Assembly (NCBI RefSeq): GCF_021531815.1
Contig: NZ_JADYUM010000001.1
Coordinates: 1 to 64,000 of the forward strand
Reading direction: 5' to 3'
Source: Pseudoflavonifractor phocaeensis
Lineage (GTDB): Bacteria; Bacillota; Clostridia; Oscillospirales; Oscillospiraceae
Length of the DNA: 64,000 nucleotides
In this document: in pieces, positions 16,406 to 27,401 of the stretch
How positions within the stretch are numbered: the stretch's first letter is position 1
How the letters are laid out: each line of letters begins with the position of its first letter
Program-made: the position numbers and the translations under genes
Notes under the pieces: model-generated
Told to the model about the DNA's origin: nothing
What the model saw: only the letters and a program-made list of their open reading frames with translations
Database searches by the model: none

Positions 16406-19400
16406 TTACAGGGTGACCTCCAGCCCGTGTTCTCCTTTCAGCTCCGACAGGAGAACACCGTTTGGGACAGGGGCCCCGTCCAGCAGGACGGAGGAGCTGC
16501 CCGTCCGCCGCACCCGGATGCGGAGCAGCCCGGCGTGCAAAGTCCACTGGGCAGAATATCCGGGCCAATCCGGGGGCAGGTTTGGCTTCACAAACAGGCG
16601 GCCCTCCCGGACCTTCAGGCCCAGCAGCTCCCCCACCGCCACCTGCCAGTACCAGCCCGCCGCACCGGTGTACCAGCTCCAGCCCGCCCGGCCCTCCCGG
16701 CCGGGTGCAGAGGACACATCGGCGGCAATGACGTAGGGCTCTGCCCGGTATTCCCGGGTGGGATGGTGCTCAGGCAGCAGGGCCCGCAGCACCTCCCAGC
16801 CCTCCCCTGCCCGGTCCAGCCGGAAGCAGGCCAGGGCCAGCCAGAGGGCGGCATGGGTATACTGTCCCCCGTTCTCCCGGACCCCGGCGGGATAGCCCTT
16901 GATATAGCCCGGGTCCCGGTCCTCCCCGCCGTCAAAGGCCGGGTCAAAGAGCCGGACCACCTGGTGTTCCCGGTCGAACAGCCGGTCCAGGGCGGCGGAC
17001 ACCGCCCGGTCTGCCTGTTCCCGGTCCGCGCCTTGGGGCAGGGCGGCGAAGGATTGGGCGATGGAGTCGATCTGGCACCGGCGGCTTTGGGCGGAGCCCA
17101 GCGGGGTCCCATCATCATAGTAGCCCCGGCGGTACCATGCTCCGTCCCAGGCACGGTGGGCGGCGGACAGATATTCCGACGCCCGTTTCAGCAGCTCTTC
17201 CGCCCTCTTCTCCTCCCCCACGCGGCGGCAGAGGGGGGCGAATTCCTGCAGGACCACCACCAGAAACCAGGTGAGCCACACCGACTCCCCCTTTCCTCCG
17301 GCCCCCACCCGGTTCATGCCGTCGTTCCAGTCTCCGCCTCCCATGAGGGTCAGGCCGTGGGGGCCGGGTCCCCGTTCCAGGACACAGCGGACAGCGGCCA
17401 GGGCGTGGCGGTACAGGCTGTCCTCCTTTTCGCTGGCCCGGGGGACCTCGTACCGCTCCATCTCTCTGTCGGCCAAGGGAGGAGAGGCGAGATAGGGCGC
17501 CCGCTCATCCAGAACCGACCAATCCCCTGTGACGGCGCAGTAGCGGCTCAGGACCCAGGGCAGCCAAAGCAGGTCGTCGCTGATCCGGGTGCGGACTCCG
17601 GCTCCGTGGGGCGGGTGCCACCAGTGCTGGACGTCCCCCTCCTCAAACTGGCGGGACGCGGCCAGCAGAAGCTGTTCCCTCGTCCGCTCCGGCCAAGTCC
17701 AGAGCAGAGCGGCCGCGTCCTGGAGCTGGTCCCGGAAGCCGTAGGCTCCGCCGTTCTGGTACTGGGAGGTCCGGGCCATCAGGCGGCAGGCCGCCACCTG
17801 GTACAGGCACCAGCCGCCCAGATAGCGGTCCAGGGCGGGGTCCGGGGTATTCACCCGCAGTGCCGACACCTTGTTCTTCCACCAGTCCGCCGTCTCCTCC
17901 CGGGCACCGTCCAGCCGCCTGGGAGTAAAGCGGTACTCCGGCCCGTTCTTCCCGGGGGTGGCCAGCAGCGTCAGCGGCAAGTCTTGGGCCAAAGGATGGG
18001 ACAGAAGCTCCCGTCCTTTCAGACATACTCTCAGCACGCCGGAGGTTCCGGTCAGGATAAAGGTCAGCGTGCGGTAATTCTCCCCCGTGGGGACAAAACC
18101 CCGGGTAAGCAGCGTGCCGTTTTTGAGCCGCTTCTCCCACCGGGCCGCGCCGGGAGCGTAGGTGACGGTACAGGGCAGGCCGTCTCCCGCCGCGAACACG
18201 GAGACCTCTCCCCCTTCCAGGTCCAGCAGGATACGCTCCGGGCCACCCACCGCCAGGGGATCGTTGGTCCAGGGCGTCAGCCTGCCCTCCCGGGCGTTGC
18301 CGCCGGTCCACAGGAAGCCCGCCCCCGTCTCGTCCGTGAGCCAGCCGAATTCCGGATTACATAATAGTTGGCTCCACCCCACCGGGGGCAGCCGGTCCCC
18401 TGTCTGAATGGAGACTGTGTCACCCTCCAGCCGCCAGGGGGCGGGACCGGGAGCCACCTCTACCGGAGTCGGCGGGACGATTTTCTCCTGCCGGGCAGGT
18501 TCCGTCTCCCGGGGCAGGGGCAGCACCGCCTTGGCCCAGGCCAGCACCGCAGGTGCCCCCTCCTTGCCCACCAGATGGACGCCTCCCTTGGCCCCCAGGG
18601 CCGACTCCGCTCCCAACTCCTTCAGCCCCTCCAGAATGGCGGTGCGCAGGGGACGGCGGTAGTCGCCTCCCTCCTCCACCACCAGGACCAGGTCAAAGGG
18701 ATACCCGGACCGGGTCAGCAGCTGGTGCCAGCGGCACCACAGCAGGGCCTGTTCCTGCTCCTCTTGTCCCGCCACAGGACCGGCGGCGATGGGCAGGTCC
18801 CCGGAGATGCCAAAGGGCCACAGAGAGGACTGGGGCGGACGCTCCTTGTCCTCCTCCCGGGCCGCCAGCTTGTCCAGCAGGCGAAAGCCCTCCAGGGCCT
18901 GGAGTTCCGTCAGGGACAGCCGCCGTACCAGAGGGGCCAGACTTCCTGGCTCCCCACCCCTGAGGACCCGGCGGGCCTCCTCAGCGGCTACCTCGGGTCT
19001 GTCCCCCACCGCCAAGGCCAGGGCGAAGGCGGCCCGTTCTCCCGGCCCCAGGGTGACCGGGAACCGGACCATGAGACAGGGGTCGGTCCCCACTCCTTGG
19101 CCCAGGGGGCCCGGTTTGCGCCCGGGCAGAGCCCGCAGCCCGCCCCGGCCCAAAGCCGCCTCCCGGTCCAGAGCCAGGTCAGCCTCCTCACCGTCCCACA
19201 GAACGGCCAGCACCGGTTCCCGGCTCCCGCTCCGGGCACGCCGGCAGAACAGGACGCCTCCTTCCGTCCGCTGTCCCTCCAGGAACAGCCGGGAAAAAGC
19301 GGGGTGGGCCGCAAAATCCCGCAGGGGGCAGAGCACCGGCTCCAGGTACAGGAGCAGCTCTCCCACCAGCGGCTGCGTCCCCTCCCAGGTCAACTCCACC

Positions 19401-22400
19401 CTGCGTAATTCCCCGTTTTCCCGCCGCGGGACGGACAACGTGGTACGGGCGGTCAGGCCGCCCCGGCGGAGGGTCCATGCGGCCCCGGCGGCGTAAAACT
19501 CCCAGCGGTACTCTCCATCTTGATACAGGGGGGCGGGGGTCAGGCCGAAAAGCTCCCTTTCTCCCTGAAAGAAAAAGGACACGCCCGCCGGGGCGTAGTA
19601 TTCCCCCGGTCCGGCCAGGGTGACTTGGTCGTCCCACAGTCTGGAGTCGGTCAGGCCGCTGTCCCGGACCAGGACGGACCAGCTGCCGTTGGATACCAAA
19701 TGGCACCGGGGGTACAGCAGCCCCCAGTCCTCCCCCGTCCGCTCCAGGCCGGGACCGGAAACCGGCTTGGGTTTCTCCGGAATGTCCCGGTCCCGCTGGC
19801 GGGTCACCGGCTCCCCCACCGGCACCCGCTCCTGGAGCAGTTCCCGGTAGGCCGCCATGTCCCGGTCCGTCATGAACCGCTTCTGCATGATATTGTCCCG
19901 CAGCGCGTTGTCAATGGCCACCAGACTCATGCCCAAATGGTGAGACATATAGGAACGGACCACCTCATAGTCCTCCCGGCCGTGCAGGTGGGAGGGGGTG
20001 TAGTCCACCGCCTCGTACAGGCCATAGCGGCCCTCCAGCCCCATATCCCGCAGGCGGCGCAGGTTGGCCAGGGCGCTTCGTGGGGCCAGGAGGAGGGCCA
20101 GGAAAGAGGAGTAGGGAGACACCACCAGTTCGGAATCCAGCCCCCGCTTCAGTCCCAGAACCTGGACCCCGTGGGCCTTGTACTGGTAATTCATGGCCGG
20201 GTCAAAGGCGTAAAACCCCGACTCGGAGATGCCCCAGGGGGTCTTGGTCTTGACTCCCCGCCGTTTCTGGGCGTAGATGCAGAAGGCCAGCGTCTCATAG
20301 AGAAAGGAGTTGGGCTCACAGGGCAGGAGCAGGTTGGGCATGAAGTATTCGAACATGGTCCCCGTCCAGGAGGCCATGCCGCTGTAATCGTTGTCCCCCA
20401 GCAGCATCCGCCCCAGCCGCCGCCAGTGCCGGGGCTCCACCTCGCCCCGGGCGATGGCGATATAGCTGGTCTGCCGGGCCTCGCTGGCCATCAGGTCGTA
20501 ATAGCCGCCGGTGAGCTTCTCCCGCTCCACCTCGTAGCCGATGGAAAACAGCTTCCGGTCCCGGTCATAAAGGGGGGCGCAGTCCATGGCCCCGGCCAAG
20601 GCCATGGACCGGCGGGACAGGTCCTCCTCTCCCCACTCCTGCAACCCTTCCCCCAGGGCAATGAGGCAGCCCCGGAGGTTGCCGCTGTCCACGGTGGACA
20701 CATACCTGGGGTGGAGGGGACACAGGGAAGCCGTGTCGTACCAGTTGTACAGGTGTCCCCTCCATTTATCCAGCCCCTCCACCGTGTCCAGGATATGGGC
20801 AATGAGTTCCGCCGCCCGCTGCCGGGACAGCAGGTCCAGGTCAGCCGCCGCCATGGCGGACAGGAGGGCAAGGCCGATATTGGTGGGCGAGGTCCGCCGG
20901 GCCAGCACGGGTCCGGGCTGCTCCTGCCAGTTGTCCGGCGGCAGCCAGTGGTCCCCGGGCTGGAGGAAGTCGGCAAAATACCGCCAGATCAGGGTGGCCT
21001 CATGGAGCAGGAATGCCCGGTCGGAGGGAGACAGCTTTTTCCCTCCGGCAGAGGGCTGGCTGATGGCCCAGGCCAGTGCGGGGGCCATCAGCCAAAGGAA
21101 GCCCACCGCCATGCCCAGGCGCAGCCGGGCAGACACCAGGGTGAACAGCCCCACCGCCACGGAGAACCACAGCTTTTGATAGTAGGACCACAAGCTGTCC
21201 TTCCCCTTTTCCGCCTGGTCCGCCGTCACCCAGGCCAACATGTTTTTGTGGGACACCCCCATCCGCCACAGGGCGGTGCAGGCGGCAGAGGCGCAGATAT
21301 AGGCGTGGTAGGGCAGGAACAGCAGCTGGAAGGCGGTCTGAAGGACCGCCCCCGCCAGTCCGGCGATGACGGTGGAGTGGTAACGGCGGTGCTTGCCGTT
21401 CCGCCGCCGGGCAGCCAGCTCCGCCCCGGACAGCAGCAGGTTGGAGGCGGCGGCCACCACAGCCACGCCCCCCGCCCAGGCAAAGGCCGCGTCCCACCGG
21501 CAGATGCCCAGCACCAGAGCGGCCAGGGTGAACACCGGAGACAGGGAGCGGCGGAGGTTATCAAAAATCTTCCACCGGGCCAGCAGGGTCAGCGGGTTGT
21601 CCTCCTCCCCTCCCTGGCCGTCCGGCACCCGGGAAAACAGCCACGGCAGCAGCTGCCAGTCCCCCCGGACCCAGCGGTGGAGCCGTGCGAAATAGCTGTA
21701 CACCTTCCAGGGGCAGCCGTCGGTGAGCTCCACCTCCCCCAGCAGCCCCGCCCGGAGGTAGCTGCCCTCCAGCAGGTCGTGGGACAAAATGGCATTCTCC
21801 GGGAAACGGCGGTCCAGACAGGTGAAAAAGGCGTCCACCTGGAAAATTCCCTTGCCGGTGTAGGTCCCCTGGTCAAAGAGGTCGTGATATACGTCGCTGG
21901 CGGCAGAGCCGTAGGGGTCCACACCCCCCAGTCCCCCGAAGACCCGGGAGAACAAGGAGCGGTTGGCCGCTTCCAGGTCCACCGCCACCCGGGGCTGAAA
22001 CAGGGCGTGGCCCGACGCCACCACCCGCCGCTTCCGGTCCACCTCCGGCTGGTTCAGCGGGTGGAGCATGGCCCCCACCAGTTCCCGGGCGGTGCCCACG
22101 TTCAGGCTGGTGTCTGAGTCCAGGGTGATGACAAACTTGGTTCCCCTCAGGCTCTCCCGGTCCCCGGCCTCCACCTCCAGACCGGTTGGCCGTTCCTTCA
22201 GCAGGCGGACCAGCTGGAGCAGGGCGCCCCGTTTCCGCTCCCAGCCCAGGTACTTTTCATCCCGGGGGCTAAATTGGGGGCGGCGGAAGAACAGGTAGAA
22301 GCCGCCGCCGTATTTCCGGTTCAGCTGTTCCACTGCCTCCCTGGCGCTTTCCACCCAAGCCCGGCCCGTTTCCCCCATGGGGGGCCCGCTGTCGGGCAGG

Positions 22401-23575
22401 TCGGCCAGGATCCCGAAGCGCAGTTCCGCCCCCGCGTCCCGGTTGGCCAGCCGGTACCGCTCCAGCAGGCCGGCCAGCTTTGGCCCGCTGTCCGGCCCGG
22501 TGAGCAGGGCCACCACCACGCACAGGGTCCGGCCATGGGCGGGGATCCCGCCCTCCAGCTCCATCCGGAACACCGGACGGGGCGGCACCAGCCGCACTAG
22601 GGCAAAGTCCAGCACATTTTTCACGATGTCGGACAGGGGCAGCAGCAGGAGCAGAGGGAGCATCCAGGACCTTGCCCATATGCCCATGGCCAGGGCCGCG
22701 CCCAGGGACAGGCCGCACACCGCCCACACATAACCCGCGCCGGAGGGCAGGCGCGCCTTTCTGCCCAGAGGCTGGCGGTAGAGGTACCAGCCGATGTGCT
22801 GTCGGACCCCAGTCCCCTTTTGGGCCAGGTCCAACGCACGGCGGGCCGCCTGACCCTCCTCCAGCCGGTACTTTCTGGCCAGGCGGCACACCTGCTGGCG
22901 GTAGCGGCGACGGCTGTCCTCATCCATGTGGGGATAGTGGCCTGAGGGGTCCTGGCGCAAAATGGCCTCCACCCGGCTGCCCCCCTCCAACACCGGCCCC
23001 CAATTGGCCGCGGACAGGGCCCGCAGCGAGGAGAACAGCGCCTCAAAACTCCCCGCGTCCCCCTTGCCCGCTTCCAGAGCTTCCACATCGCCGCACAGCT
23101 CTCCCAGCCGCTCCACTGCCGCCCCGGCCAATGCCGGCACGAACAGAGACAGTTCCCGCTCGCTCAAGGGCAGCACAGATTGGAAGGCGGACAGATACCG
23201 GGCCACCTGTCCGCTCTCCAGATTCGGCGCCGCCCACAGCAGCCCCTGGGCGCAGTGCCACAACAGACACATGCCATTCTCTGTCCCCCGGAGAGGACGG
23301 CCCTTTCGGAAGGAGCGCACGGCCTCCCAGCCCTCCCGCAACGCCAGATAGCGGTTGTCCAACAGCCACTCCACGGCCGGAGGAAGTGTGGTGCGCCCTG
23401 CGCTCCATTCGGTCAGGCAGCGGCAGGTACGCTCCATCTTCTCCAACGCGTCTCGAATGGCCCCTTCCAATTTTTTTACAGGGATGAATCCCGAAGGCTT
23501 CAATTCCCGGGCGGCATTGACCGCATAGTTGGCCAGATGGGCGTCATCCATTGGGACGTTGGGCGTATTGGACAT
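16406..23575 (-). CDS. Cyclic beta-1,2-glucan synthase-like protein (GT84-GH189-GH94 architecture)
   Basis: A 2,389-residue membrane protein. After an alpha-helical N-terminal region and membrane helices comes a processive glycosyltransferase domain, with LDSDTSLNVG near residue 483 (UDP-sugar/metal-binding Asp) and LHRWVRGDWQLLPWL near 637. A second membrane block follows, then a glycoamylase-like transglycosylase domain (LYNWYDT and YVSTVDSGNLRG near 950; SWTGTMFEYFMPN near 1070). The C-terminus is a GH94 phosphorylase-like domain with GGGDWNDGMNRVG near 2080. This is the domain order of Brucella Cgs and Rhizobium NdvB, which polymerise, length-trim and cyclise beta-1,2-glucan; those are about 2,800 residues. 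The start with GGAGG upstream is preferred over a longer frame. A beta-1,2-glucan product is inferred, not proven. Confidence 0.9.
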   Translation of the reverse strand: MSNTPNVPMDDAHLANYAVNAARELKPSGFIPVKKLEGAIRDALEKMERTCRCLTEWSAGRTTLPPAVEWLLDNRYLALREGWEAVRSFRKGRPLRGTENGMCLLWHCAQGLLWAAPNLESGQVARYLSAFQSVLPLSERELSLFVPALAGAAVERLGELCGDVEALEAGKGDAGSFEALFSSLRALSAANWGPVLEGGSRVEAILRQDPSGHYPHMDEDSRRRYRQQVCRLARKYRLEEGQAARRALDLAQKGTGVRQHIGWYLYRQPLGRKARLPSGAGYVWAVCGLSLGAALAMGIWARSWMLPLLLLLPLSDIVKNVLDFALVRLVPPRPVFRMELEGGIPAHGRTLCVVVALLTGPDSGPKLAGLLERYRLANRDAGAELRFGILADLPDSGPPMGETGRAWVESAREAVEQLNRKYGGGFYLFFRRPQFSPRDEKYLGWERKRGALLQLVRLLKERPTGLEVEAGDRESLRGTKFVITLDSDTSLNVGTARELVGAMLHPLNQPEVDRKRRVVASGHALFQPRVAVDLEAANRSLFSRVFGGLGGVDPYGSAASDVYHDLFDQGTYTGKGIFQVDAFFTCLDRRFPENAILSHDLLEGSYLRAGLLGEVELTDGCPWKVYSYFARLHRWVRGDWQLLPWLFSRVPDGQGGEEDNPLTLLARWKIFDNLRRSLSPVFTLAALVLGICRWDAAFAWAGGVAVVAAASNLLLSGAELAARRRNGKHRRYHSTVIAGLAGAVLQTAFQLLFLPYHAYICASAACTALWRMGVSHKNMLAWVTADQAEKGKDSLWSYYQKLWFSVAVGLFTLVSARLRLGMAVGFLWLMAPALAWAISQPSAGGKKLSPSDRAFLLHEATLIWRYFADFLQPGDHWLPPDNWQEQPGPVLARRTSPTNIGLALLSAMAAADLDLLSRQRAAELIAHILDTVEGLDKWRGHLYNWYDTASLCPLHPRYVSTVDSGNLRGCLIALGEGLQEWGEEDLSRRSMALAGAMDCAPLYDRDRKLFSIGYEVEREKLTGGYYDLMASEARQTSYIAIARGEVEPRHWRRLGRMLLGDNDYSGMASWTGTMFEYFMPNLLLPCEPNSFLYETLAFCIYAQKRRGVKTKTPWGISESGFYAFDPAMNYQYKAHGVQVLGLKRGLDSELVVSPYSSFLALLLAPRSALANLRRLRDMGLEGRYGLYEAVDYTPSHLHGREDYEVVRSYMSHHLGMSLVAIDNALRDNIMQKRFMTDRDMAAYRELLQERVPVGEPVTRQRDRDIPEKPKPVSGPGLERTGEDWGLLYPRCHLVSNGSWSVLVRDSGLTDSRLWDDQVTLAGPGEYYAPAGVSFFFQGERELFGLTPAPLYQDGEYRWEFYAAGAAWTLRRGGLTARTTLSVPRRENGELRRVELTWEGTQPLVGELLLYLEPVLCPLRDFAAHPAFSRLFLEGQRTEGGVLFCRRARSGSREPVLAVLWDGEEADLALDREAALGRGGLRALPGRKPGPLGQGVGTDPCLMVRFPVTLGPGERAAFALALAVGDRPEVAAEEARRVLRGGEPGSLAPLVRRLSLTELQALEGFRLLDKLAAREEDKERPPQSSLWPFGISGDLPIAAGPVAGQEEQEQALLWCRWHQLLTRSGYPFDLVLVVEEGGDYRRPLRTAILEGLKELGAESALGAKGGVHLVGKEGAPAVLAWAKAVLPLPRETEPARQEKIVPPTPVEVAPGPAPWRLEGDTVSIQTGDRLPPVGWSQLLCNPEFGWLTDETGAGFLWTGGNAREGRLTPWTNDPLAVGGPERILLDLEGGEVSVFAAGDGLPCTVTYAPGAARWEKRLKNGTLLTRGFVPTGENYRTLTFILTGTSGVLRVCLKGRELLSHPLAQDLPLTLLATPGKNGPEYRFTPRRLDGAREETADWWKNKVSALRVNTPDPALDRYLGGWCLYQVAACRLMARTSQYQNGGAYGFRDQLQDAAALLWTWPERTREQLLLAASRQFEEGDVQHWWHPPHGAGVRTRISDDLLWLPWVLSRYCAVTGDWSVLDERAPYLASPPLADREMERYEVPRASEKEDSLYRHALAAVRCVLERGPGPHGLTLMGGGDWNDGMNRVGAGGKGESVWLTWFLVVVLQEFAPLCRRVGEEKRAEELLKRASEYLSAAHRAWDGAWYRRGYYDDGTPLGSAQSRRCQIDSIAQSFAALPQGADREQADRAVSAALDRLFDREHQVVRLFDPAFDGGEDRDPGYIKGYPAGVRENGGQYTHAALWLALACFRLDRAGEGWEVLRALLPEHHPTREYRAEPYVIAADVSSAPGREGRAGWSWYTGAAGWYWQVAVGELLGLKVREGRLFVKPNLPPDWPGYSAQWTLHAGLLRIRVRRTGSSSVLLDGAPVPNGVLLSELKGEHGLEVTL

Positions 23576-23675
23576 AAGAATACCTCCAGGGATAAATTTC
23601 TGATTTCCATCCAGTTTGCCCCGGCTCTGGGTGAATATACCAAAGAAACCAGCTCTTGTTGTCAAGGAATTTGAC

Positions 23676-23704
23676 TTGACAAACAGGGCAAACTGTGCTA
23701 TCAT
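23676..23704 (+). promoter_or_regulatory. Vegetative promoter of ylxM-ffh
   Basis: TTGACA at 23676-23681 and TATCAT at 23699-23704, spacing 17. It lies in the divergent region upstream of the glucan synthase gene. Confidence 0.8.
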
Positions 23705-23759
23705 TCCGTTTGTAAAGTTAATCAGCTTTACATTTCAGAATATAAGGAGGTCGGGACCC

Positions 23760-24125
23760 ATGAAAAACCAGGCTTACCGCATGGCGATGCTGTTCGATTT
23801 TTACGGCGATGTGCTGACGGACCGGCAGAAGGAGTTCTACGACCTCTATTACAACGAGGACCTGTCCCTGGGGGAGATCGCGGAGAATTACAACATCACC
23901 CGCCAGGGCGTCCGGGACGTCATCGTCCGGGCCGAGGCCATCCTCACCGATTTGGAGGACAAGACCGGTCTCATCAAGCGTTTCCACACCATGACGGAAC
24001 AACTCCGGCAGGTCCGGGACGACGCCCAGCGGCTGGCGGACCTGTCCGCCCGGCGGGATGACGAAGAGATGGAAGTCCTCTCCCTCCGCATCCGGGACGC
24101 CGCCGACACCCTTTTGAAGGAGTAA
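23760..24125 (+). CDS. ylxM: YlxM-family putative DNA-binding protein
   Basis: A 121-residue UPF0122 protein with a sigma-70 region-4-like helix-turn-helix (RQKEFYDLYYNEDLSLGEIAENYNITRQGVRDVIVRAE, residues about 20-55) and a coiled C-terminal half. In Firmicutes it is almost always directly upstream of ffh; in Streptococcus it modulates SRP GTPase activity. The real start is MKNQAYRM, with AAGGAGG upstream, well inside a longer frame. It ends three bases before ffh. Confidence 0.93.
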   Translation: MKNQAYRMAMLFDFYGDVLTDRQKEFYDLYYNEDLSLGEIAENYNITRQGVRDVIVRAEAILTDLEDKTGLIKRFHTMTEQLRQVRDDAQRLADLSARRDDEEMEVLSLRIRDAADTLLKE

Positions 24126-24128
24126 CCC

Positions 24129-25514
<1,386 letters not shown>

Positions 25515-25596
25515 CCACCGCCGCGCGCTTTGTTGGTAAAACACCCCCGTGTGTTTTCCATATATAACTTACAAATACATTTGGAGGTGAATATAA

Positions 25597-25836
25597 ATGG
25601 TTAAAATCAGACTGCGTCGTATGGGCGCCAAGAAGGCTCCCTTCTACCGCATCGTGGTGGCTGACTCCCGCTATCCCCGTGACGGCCGTTTCATCGAGGA
25701 GATCGGCACTTACAATCCCGTTGTCAACCCCGCCGAGCTGAAGGTGGACGTGGACCGCGCTCAGGCTTGGATCAAGACCGGAGCTCAGCCCACCGAGACC
25801 GTCCGTGACCTGCTGAAAAAGGCCGGCGCGCTGTAA
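25597..25836 (+). CDS. rpsP: Ribosomal protein bS16
   Basis: A 79-residue protein with the S16 signature [22 protein letters not shown] at its N-terminus. Preceded by TTGGAGGTGA. Codon choice is that of a highly expressed gene. Standard neighbour of ffh and khpA. Confidence 0.98.
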   Translation: MVKIRLRRMGAKKAPFYRIVVADSRYPRDGRFIEEIGTYNPVVNPAELKVDVDRAQAWIKTGAQPTETVRDLLKKAGAL

Positions 25837-25856
25837 GGCTGGAGGTTTTACACGCA

Positions 25857-26087
25857 ATGAAAGAGCTTCTGACCTACGTGGCCCAGAACCTGGTGGAGCA
25901 CCCCGAACAGGTCTCCGTCAACGAGGTCGAGGGCGACGGAGAGACCGTTCTGGAGCTGCGGGTAGCCCCCGAGGACATGGGCAAGGTGATCGGCCGCCAG
26001 GGCCGTATTGCCAAGGAGATCCGTGTTCTGATCCGCTCTATGGCCCAGCGGTCCGGAAAACGCGTCTCTGTGGAGATCGTAGACTAA
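25857..26087 (+). CDS. khpA: KH-domain RNA-binding protein KhpA
   Basis: A 76-residue single-KH-domain protein with the GxxG loop in VIGRQGRIAKEIRVLI (residues 41-56). KhpA pairs with KhpB (EloR/Jag) in RNA binding and in control of cell elongation in Firmicutes. The rpsP-khpA-rimM order is typical; here a terminator and repeat copy C separate khpA from rimM. Confidence 0.95.
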   Translation: MKELLTYVAQNLVEHPEQVSVNEVEGDGETVLELRVAPEDMGKVIGRQGRIAKEIRVLIRSMAQRSGKRVSVEIVD

Positions 26088-26125
26088 AACAAAGGCGCAG
26101 GGAGTTTTCCTGCGCCTTTGTTTTA
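26086..26125 (+). terminator. Intrinsic terminator after khpA
   Basis: A near-perfect stem AAAACAAAGGCGCAGG/CCTGCGCCTTTGTTTT begins within the khpA stop codon. It ends the ylxM-ffh-rpsP-khpA transcript before rimM. Confidence 0.95.
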
Positions 26126-26149
26126 TCTGAAAAATGATATTCAGTGTGG

Positions 26150-26822
26150 TAAATTTTAGTTTATAGGGTTAGGAGATTTCGCCGCTGCGGTGGCGAGTGA
26201 CTTTTGGAGCCATCCAAAAGTCACCAAAAGATGGCTGGGGGACGGCCAGGCCGGCCTCGGGCTGCGCCCTCCGCCGCCAACGGCCTTACCCCCGGACCCC
26301 ACTACGGGAGCCCAGCGGCCCTGCGCGAAACCCAAGCCGCAAAATTTGATTTGGAACACACTGCCTTTTGCTTCGCAAAATTCGGAGGTTTTACGGGGGA
26401 TCAGCAATACAGCCCGCCTCGATACAGGCAAAACCTGTTCTTGATGCTTCTTACTTCCGTGGCCCGCCGGGGCCGCCCGGTGGGCCGTGCCACTGAATCA
26501 AGTTTTGCACAACGGGGCGGGGCAGCGCAGCCAAGAATCACGCCGCACAATTCGGAAACTCAGGTGCCGGTATTCAGCGGTTGCCTGTATTCAAATTCAC
26601 TCCGCTCAGGGCCGAAGGCCCGGATGGCGGGGCAGCAAAACCAGGGGATGGGCGCCGGACGTAAGGAAGGCTTTTTTGTAGGACGCCCCTTGGGGACCGG
26701 GGCCGAAGCCCCGGAGATTTTTTGGGTACTTTTGTATCTCTACAAAAGTACCTCGCCCGGGGGCGAAACATCCCTATCCCCCGTCCCGCCCGCAGGCGAA
26801 ATCCTCAGAAAACTAAACTTTT
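26150..26822 (-). mobile_element. Repeat element copy C (MITE-like, inverted relative to A and B)
   Basis: A 673-base copy, the same length as copy B but in the opposite orientation. Its left end TAAATTTTAGTTT (26150-26162) is intact; the other end is decayed to AAACTAAACTTTT (26810-26822). All the internal hairpins of copy B are present, including the two UUCG-loop stems. A long frame here (from 26204) resembles one in copy A, but differs from it by frameshifts, so coding is doubtful. It lies between the khpA terminator and rimM, whose start codon is 41 bases beyond it. Confidence 0.8.
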
Positions 26823-26862
26823 CCTTTTCTCAATACAATTTACTACAACGGAGGATCACACA

Positions 26863-27360
26863 ATGCCGGAACAATATCTGGAAGTGGGAAAAGTCACCAG
26901 CACCCACGGCGTGATGGGTGAGGTACGGGTCCAGCCTTGGGCGGACTCTCCGGAATTTCTGTGTCAATTCAAGACCCTGTACGTCGACCAGGCCCACTGG
27001 CCCATCAAGGTGGAGCGGGCCCGGGTCCACAAGAACATGGTCATCCTCAAGTTTGAGGGGATCACCGACGTGCCAAGCGCCCTGTCCATGCGCAACGCCA
27101 TCCTCTATATTGACCGGGCCGACGCCAAGCTGCCCAAGGGCAGCTTCTTCCTGGCCGACCTGATGGGGCTGGAGGTCCGGGACGCCCAGTCCGGACAGGT
27201 GTTGGGCAAGATCGCCGACATCATGAACCTGCCCGCCAACAACGTCTATGTGGTCCGGGGCGGCGAACGGGAGCTGCTGATCCCCGCCGTTCCCCAATTC
27301 ATTGCCGAAACCAATGTGGAGGACGGTTACCTGCGGGTCAACATGATGGAAGGACTGTAA
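26863..27360 (+). CDS. rimM: 16S rRNA processing protein RimM
   Basis: A 165-residue ribosome-maturation factor binding S19 in the 30S head. The N-terminal beta-barrel opens EQYLEVGKVTSTHGVMGEVRV and the C-terminal PRC-barrel is seen in FFLADLMGLEVRDAQSGQVLG and PAVPQFI. The ATG at 26863 follows CGGAGGATC. The longer frame upstream belongs to repeat copy C and is not coding. trmD and rplS, which usually follow, are absent from this locus. Because khpA ends in a terminator, rimM must use a promoter in or near the repeat, or rely on read-through. Confidence 0.95.
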   Translation: MPEQYLEVGKVTSTHGVMGEVRVQPWADSPEFLCQFKTLYVDQAHWPIKVERARVHKNMVILKFEGITDVPSALSMRNAILYIDRADAKLPKGSFFLADLMGLEVRDAQSGQVLGKIADIMNLPANNVYVVRGGERELLIPAVPQFIAETNVEDGYLRVNMMEGL

Positions 27361-27401
27361 AGCACTCGCTCGCCTGTTTTCCTATGCGCTTGGAGGTCGC
27401 C

